Virus record (IMG/VR): IMGVR_UViG_3300017986_002826
Coordinates: 1 to 42,373 of that record
DNA from: a virus
Length of the DNA stretch: 42,373 bases
Reading direction: 5' to 3' (one strand)
Shown here: positions 24,008 to 32,886 of the stretch, one piece after another
Numbering within the stretch: position 1 is the stretch's first letter
Layout of the letters: the number at the start of each line of letters is the position of its first letter
Program-made: the position numbers and the translations under genes
The notes under the pieces: model-generated
Told to the model about the DNA's origin: nothing
The model's database searches: none
What the model saw: the letters and a program-made list of their open reading frames with translations, nothing else

Positions 24008-27000
24008 TTATTGCTGTCCTGAGCGTGTTGGATCGAATAATGTCTTAAAGAAATATGACATTGCTAATCCGTCACCTGCCCAACCGCTATTACCAAATGC
24101 ACCACTTTGGTTCATCTTTGTTCCTATTTTAATTTGCCAGCCTTCGGAACCTTCTTCAACTGAAGAAGTAATTATATCTGGACCACCTACTTTAACAGTA
24201 CCTGCTTGTAATAAGCCTGTAAATGTATCTGAACCACCTTGTGATAATCTACTTGTTAAGTATGTTCTAATTGCTTTTTGAGTTGGTACTAAATTATTAG
24301 AGTTAGCAACAAATGTGCCATCTGTACTAAACTGTGTAATAACAACCGGCGAGCCACCAAGTGCAACACCACCAATACTCAATTCACTCAAACCATCTAG
24401 TCCAAACTCGTCTGCACTCAATGTAACAATACCAGTCGCCTGTTCAACAGCAAACAAGTCACCAACTCTAAAGTTACCGTCTTGGTCTGTTGAACTATAG
24501 AACACACGCCCGTTATTTGTTTCTTGAACTTCGTCTTGCGGCTCTAAATTTGTATTCTCTGGTAACCCAGGATAGTTTGATTGTATTTCGTTACCAAAAC
24601 CAATATTTAAGAAGTCGTGGTTTGTTAAACGCACTTGACTAAACCTTGAACGCATTGTAAATGCTGTATCGTGTTCTGGTGAGTCTTGTTCAGTAATTTG
24701 TGGAGATATTTGTATATCACATGCTAAGTTTGGAACAGTTGTACCTCTTAATACCGTTGCTTTTGCAACTCGATATACAGTATCGTCCCAATCAAACTGA
24801 ATATTATCTCCAGGTTGTGGTAATCTTGTTAAATCTTTAACAATTATTCTTAACCCTGTTTGATATGCATCTGAGAATCCTGCACCTCTAATACTAATAG
24901 CAGTAGAATTAGTATTATATCCAGTACCTTTATTTGCAAAGGTTGGCGGGCCAAGAACTCCATTACCTATGCGAACTTGCGTAATAGCTTCTTTAGAGTT
25001 ATTTGGATCTATTATAGATATAGTAGGCACTGTAGCATAACCTGATCCTGATTGTTGCATACCAATACTTGTAAGTGTAGTATTATCAACTGTTACTCTT
25101 GATTGTGCTCTTGAGCCTGTAGATATTTTAGTTACAACACCAGAAGAGTCAGCAGTTATAAAATATCCCTTTTTAGTTGTGTTATCAAAACTAAATCCTA
25201 ATGCAGTATAATCTCTAACCTGTCCGTTTAATACTTTCCAGTTAACGCCGTCTTCACTTTGACAACATATACCATCTTCTACGTTTAATACTACAAATAC
25301 TCCGTTACCATATGAAAGTAATGTTCCTCTTACAGTTAAATTTGAAGCATACCATGTTATGCCATCAAAACTGTATACTGCTGATCTTTCATCTGATGAA
25401 ATAGCAACAAATCTTCCGTTTCCATACTGTATTTGAGTCCAGTTATTAACTGTAGAGTCTTGTGAATTATCTAATGTTCCTTCGCTCCAACTATTGCCGT
25501 TATCTGTACTATACTTAATAGTATGAGATGACCCAGATATGGCAACAAAAACTCCGTTACCATAAGCTAAATCAACCCAGTCATCATCACCAAAAGTAAA
25601 ACTATTGTAACTCCAAGATGCGCCGTTATTGGCTGACCAAGCAATAGTTTCTGATCCTCTTGCAACAGCAACAAATACTCCATTACCATATGCTATTGAT
25701 GACCATTCTTCGCCAGGCTGTAGTCCTAACAAGTTTGTTTCTAACCAAGTTACACCTTCAGATGCTGAATATAAAACTCTGCCAGATGTTGAAATTAATA
25801 CCCAAGTATTATTTCCGTAAGCTGCATCTGCCCAAATAACAGTTGCTGGATCATCAGCGATCGTAACCGGTAATGTAATTGGAATATCCCAGTTTTCAAA
25901 GTCTGATGTACTTACAGCATTGGAGCCAGATTCTGGAAATGCAATTGGATGAAATCCGTTTGATCTAATTAAATTATATGTACCTGAAAGACTGCTTGCA
26001 AATAATTCCTGTGTAAACTCTGGTCTATCATATTTAATTCTAGGTTCAACGTTATATATTGATGTTGCATCAAAATTAGTAACTAACGGTGTTCCAGGAT
26101 TAATATGATCCCAACCTACTGCACCAATTTGCATTGAACCAGTATCAGTAGCAAGTGCAACCGGAAGTCCGCTTCCTTGAGTAGATTCAACTGTGAATTC
26201 TTTAACTACTGTTGAATCATCAACATCTAATGTTATTGAAGTAATATTAATTGCTCCGGCAACCGGTGCTGTTTCTACGGTATTAGCTGTTATTGTTAAT
26301 CCAGCATTTGGAATTTGATCCCAATCGCTATCTAATGTAGCATATAGAGTTCCTTCTGTTACATCTTGAAGAGTTAATATTGTTCCAGCTTTTACATTTT
26401 GAATGTGTTGTAAAAATGCGTTAGTAACACTTGCATCAAGTTCAATTGTGATAGTGTTTACACTCCAAGAAGTTGTTGATACATTCCAGTTACTAGTATC
26501 TGGATATGTTGTAGTAGGCACAGTTTCAAATTTATCTAAAACATAATATGTTTGATTAGTAATTCCGCCATAAGTTTCTGTATAGAATTGACCTCCCATT
26601 GTAGCGCCACCACCTGAAGTAACTGTTTCTTTTTCGCCTGGCGACACACTTGCCATTGTTCCAGTATCAGTTGTAACTGTTACTGTATTAGCAAGTGTTC
26701 TAACAATAACACTTCCTGTAGCATTTAATAATGGAACTGCTGATCCTGACGGTGTTTCTGATATTGTAAATGATGTAGCATTGTTTACAACCTGAATGTA
26801 ATACACCTTATCATTGGTAACTCCGCCAAATGTTGTTCCTGATAATATTATAGGAGTCCCAGTAATAAATCCAGCTGTACTTGTTACTGTAATAAGGTTA
26901 GATGTTGCTTCTGTTGCTGTTGCTTCTGTTGTAATTACAGAACTAGAAACTGTAAAGTTTGTACCATCAATAATTTCGTTAATCCAGTATTGTGTTTTTT

Positions 27001-30000
27001 CTGCTAGGCCGCCTAATGCACCTGATTTAAACACAACTGGGTTTAAAGGAATTAAAACAGAAGTATCTGCTGTAGTAATACTATTATCACCTGCATCAGT
27101 TGCAGTAGCGTCAAACTCTATCTTGTTATTAGAAATACTAAATTGTGTATCATTATAAATTTCGTGAATATAATAAATATCACCTAATGTAATGTCGCCT
27201 AAACTTGTTCCAGTAAACTGTATTGGATAAGCTATTTCCATATCTGCTGTAGAATCTGCTTTTAAATAACTAGTATTTGAAGGATAGTTTATTGTAAAAG
27301 GTGCTACGTCAGTAGTAAGTACAATCGGAGCGCCTTGTGGATCTTCAATGTTTACGTTATTTAATGGCCAAACACCACCGCCTAATGTAGTTGAAATTTG
27401 AATTGTTTGGTCGTCAATTATACTAAGAATATAATAGTCAAATCCTGTAATTACACCACCAAAAGTTTCGCCTGTAAAGTTAATTTTTTGATTAACTCTT
27501 AACTTAGCAGTGCTTGTAACATACATATAGTTGTTTAAATCACCTAATGTACCCAATACTTGTAGTTGATCTTGAGCAGTTGAATTTATGTTAACATCAA
27601 AATATGTTGGTGTAAATTGAATTGGTTGTCCTGGATACACTGTGTGGAAATCTGAGTCTGAACTCAATTCAAATCTATCAGTAACTGAATTTGAACTAAT
27701 AACTTCTAAACTATCAAACGATTCTTTTAGAACATACGCTCTTTTCAGTGTGTCGTCGTAGCGTGATATTATTCCATATTGTCCAGCACCTAAACCACTA
27801 GAAACGATCAATCTCATACTTTCATATTCTGCCGGTGTTGCAACTTCTGATCCAGCAAGTGTTAGATACTCATCATTACCAGTTTGTGCATTATTAGATT
27901 GGAATTTATAACCAAGTCCTCCTTTAGCAAGTGTATCATCTTCTAGTATACGAGTTTGGAAAACGCCTCCACTTCTTAATTCGTCAGCTATGATAGATGC
28001 ATCTCTACCTGCACCGCTTACATTTACATTTGCATAACCTGTTGGTGTATTATCATCTGTTTCTAAGAAGAATGTTAAGTCGCCTATTTGTACTTGACTT
28101 CCATAAAAGTTTGTAGATCCCGAAATACCGTCAACACCACGAGGATATAATCTAAATTTTAAATTTGTATTTTGTGCAGTTTCATCCCAAAACGTAAACG
28201 ATATTCTCCACCATCCATCTTCAACAAAGTCTGCGCTATACGAAGTAGCAATAATTCCTCCGTCTGGTGCTTCTAACATACTCAATTCTTCAGTATCAAA
28301 ATTAAATCTTGCAATAGATGTTTTAGTATCATAACCATTAAAGACTGCATGTATATCAAAATAAGGTGCTGTTTGTTTTTTAGCATATATACTTGCAGTG
28401 TAAGGTAATGCACTACCTTCTGGTACTGTGCCTTCATGCGATACAGTTAAAATAGATGTAATAGACAAGCTAGTAACAGTAACAACAATGTCATTTGTTC
28501 CAGGAGGAGCACCAAATTCTTGGCCTGAAATGTTTATTTGGTTTCCAACATCGTAACCACTTCCTCCATTATTAACTGCAACTACATATCTGTCGCTAAA
28601 CACAGTAACATCAAATGTTGCATCAATACCTGAACCGTCAATATTCGTTCCTGCAATATTTGTGTATGTTTTACCTTGTGGTGCAATATTTCTAACTTGC
28701 TCTATATAACTACTATCCGTTAAACTTGTAATGCCTTCTATTTTCCAAGCAGTTTCGTTTTCAAACGGTGTAGTTGCTGATTTAGTAATATTAAGATTAC
28801 CATCAGTTACCCAAGTAGTATCTAAGAAATTATTACTTTGACGCATTAAGTTTGTTGCTGATGTATAATATTCTTCACCAGCATGACTGAATTGTATTTT
28901 TAAAATTTCAGCATTTGCACCTAATGCACCGACTGCACTAGCTTGTGCTTGATTTTCTCTGTTATTAACTTTACCTGTTGCTGGAATTTCATTGACATCA
29001 AACCCTTCTGCAATACAACCATATTGACCATAAGATGAGTTACCATTAGTAGCACGAATTCTGCCGCCGTCTTCTGCAAAGTACCCTGCATAGTTATAAT
29101 ATGAGAATACAGAAACACATTCAACCAATGCATCGCCGCCTGTACACCAAACTCCTATACCGTCTGATATAATTTGTGTAAAGTCGTTACAAACAATTGA
29201 ATGATTGCCACCGTTATGTAATGTGCTGTCAATTTTAAGTCCAGTACATCCTTTACCAAAGTTTGTTACGTTTTGAATGTATGGAGATCTGCGTGTAATC
29301 CAAGCAGTGGTGTCATCTGGATCTGTTCCAGGATCTAAACTTACATAGGATCCGCCTGTTGGACGTCTTGTTTCATACTCATTTAGCTCTGTTAATGTTC
29401 CTAACAATCCTGTTAATGTCATATTACGAATGCCTGTAGCATTTTGTACATAGAACATATCGTTTAATGCATTTCCGCCATAAACATACATATAGCCAAT
29501 ATTAGTTGTTAATTCAACTGGTGGTCCGTCTGGTGTCTCTGCAACACTAAAAGTAGTATCAGTAATACTACTGCCAATTACATAATACGTTTTTCCAGGA
29601 ACAACATCACCAATAACTGTACTAATTTCATCTACCGGATTTAAAGAAACAAATTGTACTCTAGAATTATGCTCCATATTAACAGTTGAGCCAACAACAA
29701 ATTGATTAATAAATCCAAATGTTCTAGTACAAAGTGTATTAATTATATTTGCAGGTTTAACTGCTGCACCGCGTAATTCGTCTCCGTTTAATGCACATCT
29801 TTCAGGAAGTACAATTGGTAATATTTCTTCGTATGTTCCTGACTTAAGGTTAATCGTTGTATATGCGCCTTGATTACCAGGTGGAATATTTACTGGAGTA
29901 CCTGATTCAAGAGGCTCTCTAATAATTCTTTCTAAACTATTAAGTATTGTAATAGTATCATTTTCAATAGTTAGCGCATTATTAAAATACTGTGTTGCAA

Positions 30001-32128
30001 AAGGAATAGAACCTGGAACATAATCGCCGCCTAGTCTATCTGCTTCTAACTGTTGATAATTTACTGTTGGAGCAACATTTGTTAATGCGTATTCCATATT
30101 ATTAAATAATTGTCCAAGAACTGCTGAATAATATAATGCTTGATCTGCAACAGTTTGGTTAGTAAATTGGTTTGTGCTTTCTAAGTCAAAATATGCAAGT
30201 GCATTGCGCACTGTTTCTGCATTTTGTCCTCGAGCAAGATCAGTTACTACTCCATCAAATGTAAAACGTATATCTCTTTTTGTAGAAAATTCATCAAAAT
30301 CTACAGAATCACCAAATGGTGGATTTCCTTGATTTTGTTGATATAAAAACCAATAATATGTTTCTTCAACAACCCATTCTTTATTTGCTTCGAGTAGTGC
30401 TTTTTCGTTTGGTTTGCGTGTACCTTGTGCTACAAGATCGCAAGCATATTTAATTGTTTTCCACGCAGTATCTGGGGTTGTTCCTCTATCTGGTAAATCA
30501 ATTCCGTTAGTAGCAACATAGTATACATTTGGTGTAAAATCTGTTTCTTGCCAAGCAGGTAAATCTCCAACTACTTTTAAAACATTAGACTGATTGCCAA
30601 TTGGTAATGCAGATTTTTCTCCATTAGCTTGTACTATGATATCACCTTTTTGTGTTAATGCATTTGTTTTATCGTGTTGTAAATACAAAACCCAATAATT
30701 ATGTTGGAAATCAGTATCTGGACGATTTACTAGTGCAGATGTATGCTCTCTAATACATTGATAAGTTGCATTACCATAATAAACAATATCATCTTGATTA
30801 TAAAGACTTCCGTCTGTCCATTTACCTTCCCAATTAAATCCTGGAATCATTAATTCCCAGTAACCATAATTAGTACCAACAAATGTTAAGACAGCACTGT
30901 CAGTAATAGTGCCATCAGGTGCATCACTTAATATAACAGTAGAAATATCTCCGTCTGTAGTAATAGATTGAACTGTTTGACCACGTGCAAACCCTTCGCC
31001 AATTACTGTCATACCAACAGTAATTGCTGCTGGATTTGTTGAGTCTTGTGTTTCTAATTTTAGTGTAGTTCCTGATGAACCAGCTTCTTCGTAAACTGCA
31101 TTAATTTCAAAATTACCTGGTACTATATTATTACTATCGTTAATAGCAACATATAGGTCACCACCGTAAGTAACTACATTACCAACTCTATATTCAGTTG
31201 CACTGTTCCATTCGCCTGTTACGTCCCATGCTTGACTAACTAATTCCCAAGCGTCTGAAGAGTCGCCTGAATTAAAAGAAGGCTTATTATTAATATTATT
31301 AATAACTAAAGATTGATACAAATAGCCACCATAAAGAACAACATCTCCTGGTTGGTATACTTCTATATCTGACCATACTTGTCCAAAGTCTAAACCTGGA
31401 ACCCATAGTTCCCATTTATTTTCATCAAAGGTTTGATATAAAGGAACATTTGATGAATAATCTACTAGATCAATTGCTGGAGCATGTCCTTCTATACATT
31501 TGTAAACACTAGGACCATACTTAACTAAGTCTCCTAATTTATAGCGTAGTATAGAACTATCTTCACTTGAAGTAGCATATTCGCCTCGCCACTGTACACC
31601 TTCTTTAACTAGTTTCCATTTAACTAAAGTACTATCAATACCAAAATAATCTGCTTCAAGACCTTCTAAGTCAGTATCTGCAGATATGTGAGAAATTATA
31701 CATTCGTATGCTGAACCGCCGTATTGAATAATATCGCCAACACCATAAGTAGTAGCTGATGTCCATTCGCTTTGCCAAGTTTTAGATTCTGCATAAACGT
31801 CCCACTTATCAATATCCGTATCAAGGACCGCACCTGCTACGTGTTGTGTGTTACATTTATAAACAATACCACCAAAAATTACAATGTTATCTAAACTATA
31901 AAACGCAAATTGCTCCCAGGGACCTTTCCAAGTTTGCCCTGTCATCATTAGTTCCCATTTAGGAATAGTATCACTTAGATCACTATAAAATCCGTTTGAT
32001 GTGTGTGGTACTAAGCATACATATGCTTTACCTTCATATTGAACAATTTCGTCTTTATTAAAGACTTTCTCATTTTCCCATTCTCCTACCCAGGAAAAAC
32101 GTAATCTACTTATTTTAAATTCAGCCAT
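24008..32128 (-). CDS. giant 2706-aa virion fibre/adhesin, paralogue of the 4003-aa protein
   Basis: Starts M-A-E-F-K-I-S-R-L-R-F-S-W-V-G-E-W, close to the start of the 4003-aa protein. Parts in order: seven CBM5/12-like repeats (1-460); entry motif V-Y-Y-V-A-T-N-G-I-D (about 540); one divergent helical unit (K-R-D-I-R-F-T-F-D, no cysteine); beta-helix with G-T-Y-E-E-I-L-P, G-D-E-L-R, S-P-Y-I-Q-N-V-T (about 950) and R-A-T-N-G-N-S-S-Y-G (about 1030); a jelly-roll-like module with W-W-R-I-S-F-T-F (about 1097-1357); six or seven beta repeats of the form P-I-x-F-T-G-x-x-x-G-G ... Y-Y-I; a BNR-like propeller (about 2098-2313) with Y-G-N-G-V-F-V-A repeats; and the C-terminal S-S-T-D-Q-D-G-N-F-R-V-G-D module (about 2543). 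It is preceded by a late promoter and an AGGAA site. Probably a receptor-binding virion protein; no catalytic motif was seen. Confidence 0.85.
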   Translation of the reverse strand: MAEFKISRLRFSWVGEWENEKVFNKDEIVQYEGKAYVCLVPHTSNGFYSDLSDTIPKWELMMTGQTWKGPWEQFAFYSLDNIVIFGGIVYKCNTQHVAGAVLDTDIDKWDVYAESKTWQSEWTSATTYGVGDIIQYGGSAYECIISHISADTDLEGLEADYFGIDSTLVKWKLVKEGVQWRGEYATSSEDSSILRYKLGDLVKYGPSVYKCIEGHAPAIDLVDYSSNVPLYQTFDENKWELWVPGLDFGQVWSDIEVYQPGDVVLYGGYLYQSLVINNINNKPSFNSGDSSDAWELVSQAWDVTGEWNSATEYRVGNVVTYGGDLYVAINDSNNIVPGNFEINAVYEEAGSSGTTLKLETQDSTNPAAITVGMTVIGEGFARGQTVQSITTDGDISTVILSDAPDGTITDSAVLTFVGTNYGYWELMIPGFNWEGKWTDGSLYNQDDIVYYGNATYQCIREHTSALVNRPDTDFQHNYWVLYLQHDKTNALTQKGDIIVQANGEKSALPIGNQSNVLKVVGDLPAWQETDFTPNVYYVATNGIDLPDRGTTPDTAWKTIKYACDLVAQGTRKPNEKALLEANKEWVVEETYYWFLYQQNQGNPPFGDSVDFDEFSTKRDIRFTFDGVVTDLARGQNAETVRNALAYFDLESTNQFTNQTVADQALYYSAVLGQLFNNMEYALTNVAPTVNYQQLEADRLGGDYVPGSIPFATQYFNNALTIENDTITILNSLERIIREPLESGTPVNIPPGNQGAYTTINLKSGTYEEILPIVLPERCALNGDELRGAAVKPANIINTLCTRTFGFINQFVVGSTVNMEHNSRVQFVSLNPVDEISTVIGDVVPGKTYYVIGSSITDTTFSVAETPDGPPVELTTNIGYMYVYGGNALNDMFYVQNATGIRNMTLTGLLGTLTELNEYETRRPTGGSYVSLDPGTDPDDTTAWITRRSPYIQNVTNFGKGCTGLKIDSTLHNGGNHSIVCNDFTQIISDGIGVWCTGGDALVECVSVFSYYNYAGYFAEDGGRIRATNGNSSYGQYGCIAEGFDVNEIPATGKVNNRENQAQASAVGALGANAEILKIQFSHAGEEYYTSATNLMRQSNNFLDTTWVTDGNLNITKSATTPFENETAWKIEGITSLTDSSYIEQVRNIAPQGKTYTNIAGTNIDGSGIDATFDVTVFSDRYVVAVNNGGSGYDVGNQINISGQEFGAPPGTNDIVVTVTSLSITSILTVSHEGTVPEGSALPYTASIYAKKQTAPYFDIHAVFNGYDTKTSIARFNFDTEELSMLEAPDGGIIATSYSADFVEDGWWRISFTFWDETAQNTNLKFRLYPRGVDGISGSTNFYGSQVQIGDLTFFLETDDNTPTGYANVNVSGAGRDASIIADELRSGGVFQTRILEDDTLAKGGLGYKFQSNNAQTGNDEYLTLAGSEVATPAEYESMRLIVSSGLGAGQYGIISRYDDTLKRAYVLKESFDSLEVISSNSVTDRFELSSDSDFHTVYPGQPIQFTPTYFDVNINSTAQDQLQVLGTLGDLNNYMYVTSTAKLRVNQKINFTGETFGGVITGFDYYILSIIDDQTIQISTTLGGGVWPLNNVNIEDPQGAPIVLTTDVAPFTINYPSNTSYLKADSTADMEIAYPIQFTGTSLGDITLGDIYYIHEIYNDTQFSISNNKIEFDATATDAGDNSITTADTSVLIPLNPVVFKSGALGGLAEKTQYWINEIIDGTNFTVSSSVITTEATATEATSNLITVTSTAGFITGTPIILSGTTFGGVTNDKVYYIQVVNNATSFTISETPSGSAVPLLNATGSVIVRTLANTVTVTTDTGTMASVSPGEKETVTSGGGATMGGQFYTETYGGITNQTYYVLDKFETVPTTTYPDTSNWNVSTTSWSVNTITIELDASVTNAFLQHIQNVKAGTILTLQDVTEGTLYATLDSDWDQIPNAGLTITANTVETAPVAGAINITSITLDVDDSTVVKEFTVESTQGSGLPVALATDTGSMQIGAVGWDHINPGTPLVTNFDATSIYNVEPRIKYDRPEFTQELFASSLSGTYNLIRSNGFHPIAFPESGSNAVSTSDFENWDIPITLPVTIADDPATVIWADAAYGNNTWVLISTSGRVLYSASEGVTWLETNLLGLQPGEEWSSIAYGNGVFVAVARGSETIAWSANNGASWSYNSFTFGDDDWVDLAYGNGVFVAISGSSHTIKYSTDNGNSWSEGTLDNSQDSTVNNWTQIQYGNGRFVAISSDERSAVYSFDGITWYASNLTVRGTLLSYGNGVFVVLNVEDGICCQSEDGVNWKVLNGQVRDYTALGFSFDNTTKKGYFITADSSGVVTKISTGSRAQSRVTVDNTTLTSIGMQQSGSGYATVPTISIIDPNNSKEAITQVRIGNGVLGPPTFANKGTGYNTNSTAISIRGAGFSDAYQTGLRIIVKDLTRLPQPGDNIQFDWDDTVYRVAKATVLRGTTVPNLACDIQISPQITEQDSPEHDTAFTMRSRFSQVRLTNHDFLNIGFGNEIQSNYPGLPENTNLEPQDEVQETNNGRVFYSSTDQDGNFRVGDLFAVEQATGIVTLSADEFGLDGLSELSIGGVALGGSPVVITQFSTDGTFVANSNNLVPTQKAIRTYLTSRLSQGGSDTFTGLLQAGTVKVGGPDIITSSVEEGSEGWQIKIGTKMNQSGAFGNSGWAGDGLAMSYFFKTLFDPTRSGQQ
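30750..32125 (-). repeat. seven CBM5/12-like repeats, N-terminus of the 2706-aa protein
   Basis: The same small repeat as in the 4003-aa protein, seen around W-V-G-E-W, W-K-G-P-W, W-Q-S-E-W, W-R-G-E-Y, F-G-Q-V-W, V-T-G-E-W and W-E-G-K-W, each followed by Y-x-x-(G/D)-D-x-(V/I)-x-(Y/F)-G-x-x-x-Y. As in its paralogue, the seventh copy is set apart by a beta-rich spacer. Confidence 0.75.
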
Positions 32129-32157
32129 TGTGCGGTTCCTATTTGCTTTCTACGTCT

Positions 32158-32165
32158 TATTTATG
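32158..32165 (-). promoter_or_regulatory. T4-like late promoter (CATAAATA) for the 2706-aa gene
   Basis: CATAAATA on the minus strand contains the stop codon of the 126-aa gene and lies 30 bp upstream of the 2706-aa ATG. The leader holds AGGAA as ribosome-binding site. Confidence 0.65.
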
Positions 32166-32541
32166 TGACCACTTGAGTAGGGTCATAAACATAGGCTTGG
32201 TTAATTCTCACTACTAATTCGCCTTCTTCATTTACATAATAATACGCATTTTTATTATCCCAACGATATTGATCCCATTGTAAATTATTGTAAGGACGAC
32301 TATGATCGCTTTCTAATCGTCCATCAAAAAAGTCAACTCCATATTCAAATTCTGTAAAGTCATCTGCAGATGAACCTGGATTGTTTACTGTAATTGTATC
32401 AGTATCTTTAAGCTGATCAATCTTTGCAAAAAACAATGTACCATTTTCTGTTCTACGCAATGCATAAAAATATCTAGGCTGACCTTCGCCTAATAATTCT
32501 GATATACCTGGTGTTTGACCTACGTAATGTGTTGATGCCAT
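32161..32541 (-). CDS. 126-aa virion-associated protein of unknown function
   Basis: Good AAGGAG site before the ATG; no signal peptide. The protein opens M-A-S-T-H-Y-V-G-Q-T-P-G and has an aromatic, acidic core (F-E-Y-G-V-D-F-F-D-G-R, then Y-N-N-L-Q-W-D-Q-Y-R-W-D, then A-Y-Y-Y-V-N-E-E-G-E-L-V-V-R-I). The pattern F-F-A-K-I-D-Q-L-K-D-T-D-T-I suggests a small beta barrel. It is cotranscribed between two giant fibre genes, so a structural or connector role is likely, but I recognise no named family. Confidence 0.7.
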   Translation of the reverse strand: MASTHYVGQTPGISELLGEGQPRYFYALRRTENGTLFFAKIDQLKDTDTITVNNPGSSADDFTEFEYGVDFFDGRLESDHSRPYNNLQWDQYRWDNKNAYYYVNEEGELVVRINQAYVYDPTQVVT

Positions 32542-32552
32542 TTTATATCTCC

Positions 32553-32882
32553 TTATACAATCTCTACTGTACTTAGAACGCAGTCAATGCTTTCATCAAC
32601 ATTTGATCTTACATACAAATTATTGTTTGGTGTTAAAATTAATTTTTCGCCGCCATTTAATACACGTAACGATGTGTTAGGTGGTAAAATCATTTCTTTT
32701 GCATAATATCCTGTAGCACTATCTGCATCTCTTAAAGTAACATCTATCAACACAACACCGTCTGTTAAGTTTGCTAAACTGAACCCAACAACAGTAATTC
32801 TGTTATTATCGTTCGTTGCAAGAACTTCAGTTGTTTCTGTTCCTATTTGTGTTACTACTTTATTTCTAAATGTTGTTGCCAT
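32553..32882 (-). CDS. 109-aa beta-rich virion protein
   Basis: Starts 4 nt after the 1584-aa gene ends; AGGA spans that gene's last codons. The strand pattern (I-T-V-V-G-F-S-L-A-N-L, V-V-L-I-D-V-T-L-R-D, M-I-L-P-P-N-T-S-L, L-I-L-T-P-N-N-N-L-Y-V) is an eight-stranded-looking beta sandwich similar to the 106-aa protein at 11630-11950. It lies between two fibre genes and probably makes a small virion subunit. Function unknown. Confidence 0.7.
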   Translation of the reverse strand: MATTFRNKVVTQIGTETTEVLATNDNNRITVVGFSLANLTDGVVLIDVTLRDADSATGYYAKEMILPPNTSLRVLNGGEKLILTPNNNLYVRSNVDESIDCVLSTVEIV

Positions 32883-32886
32883 ATCG

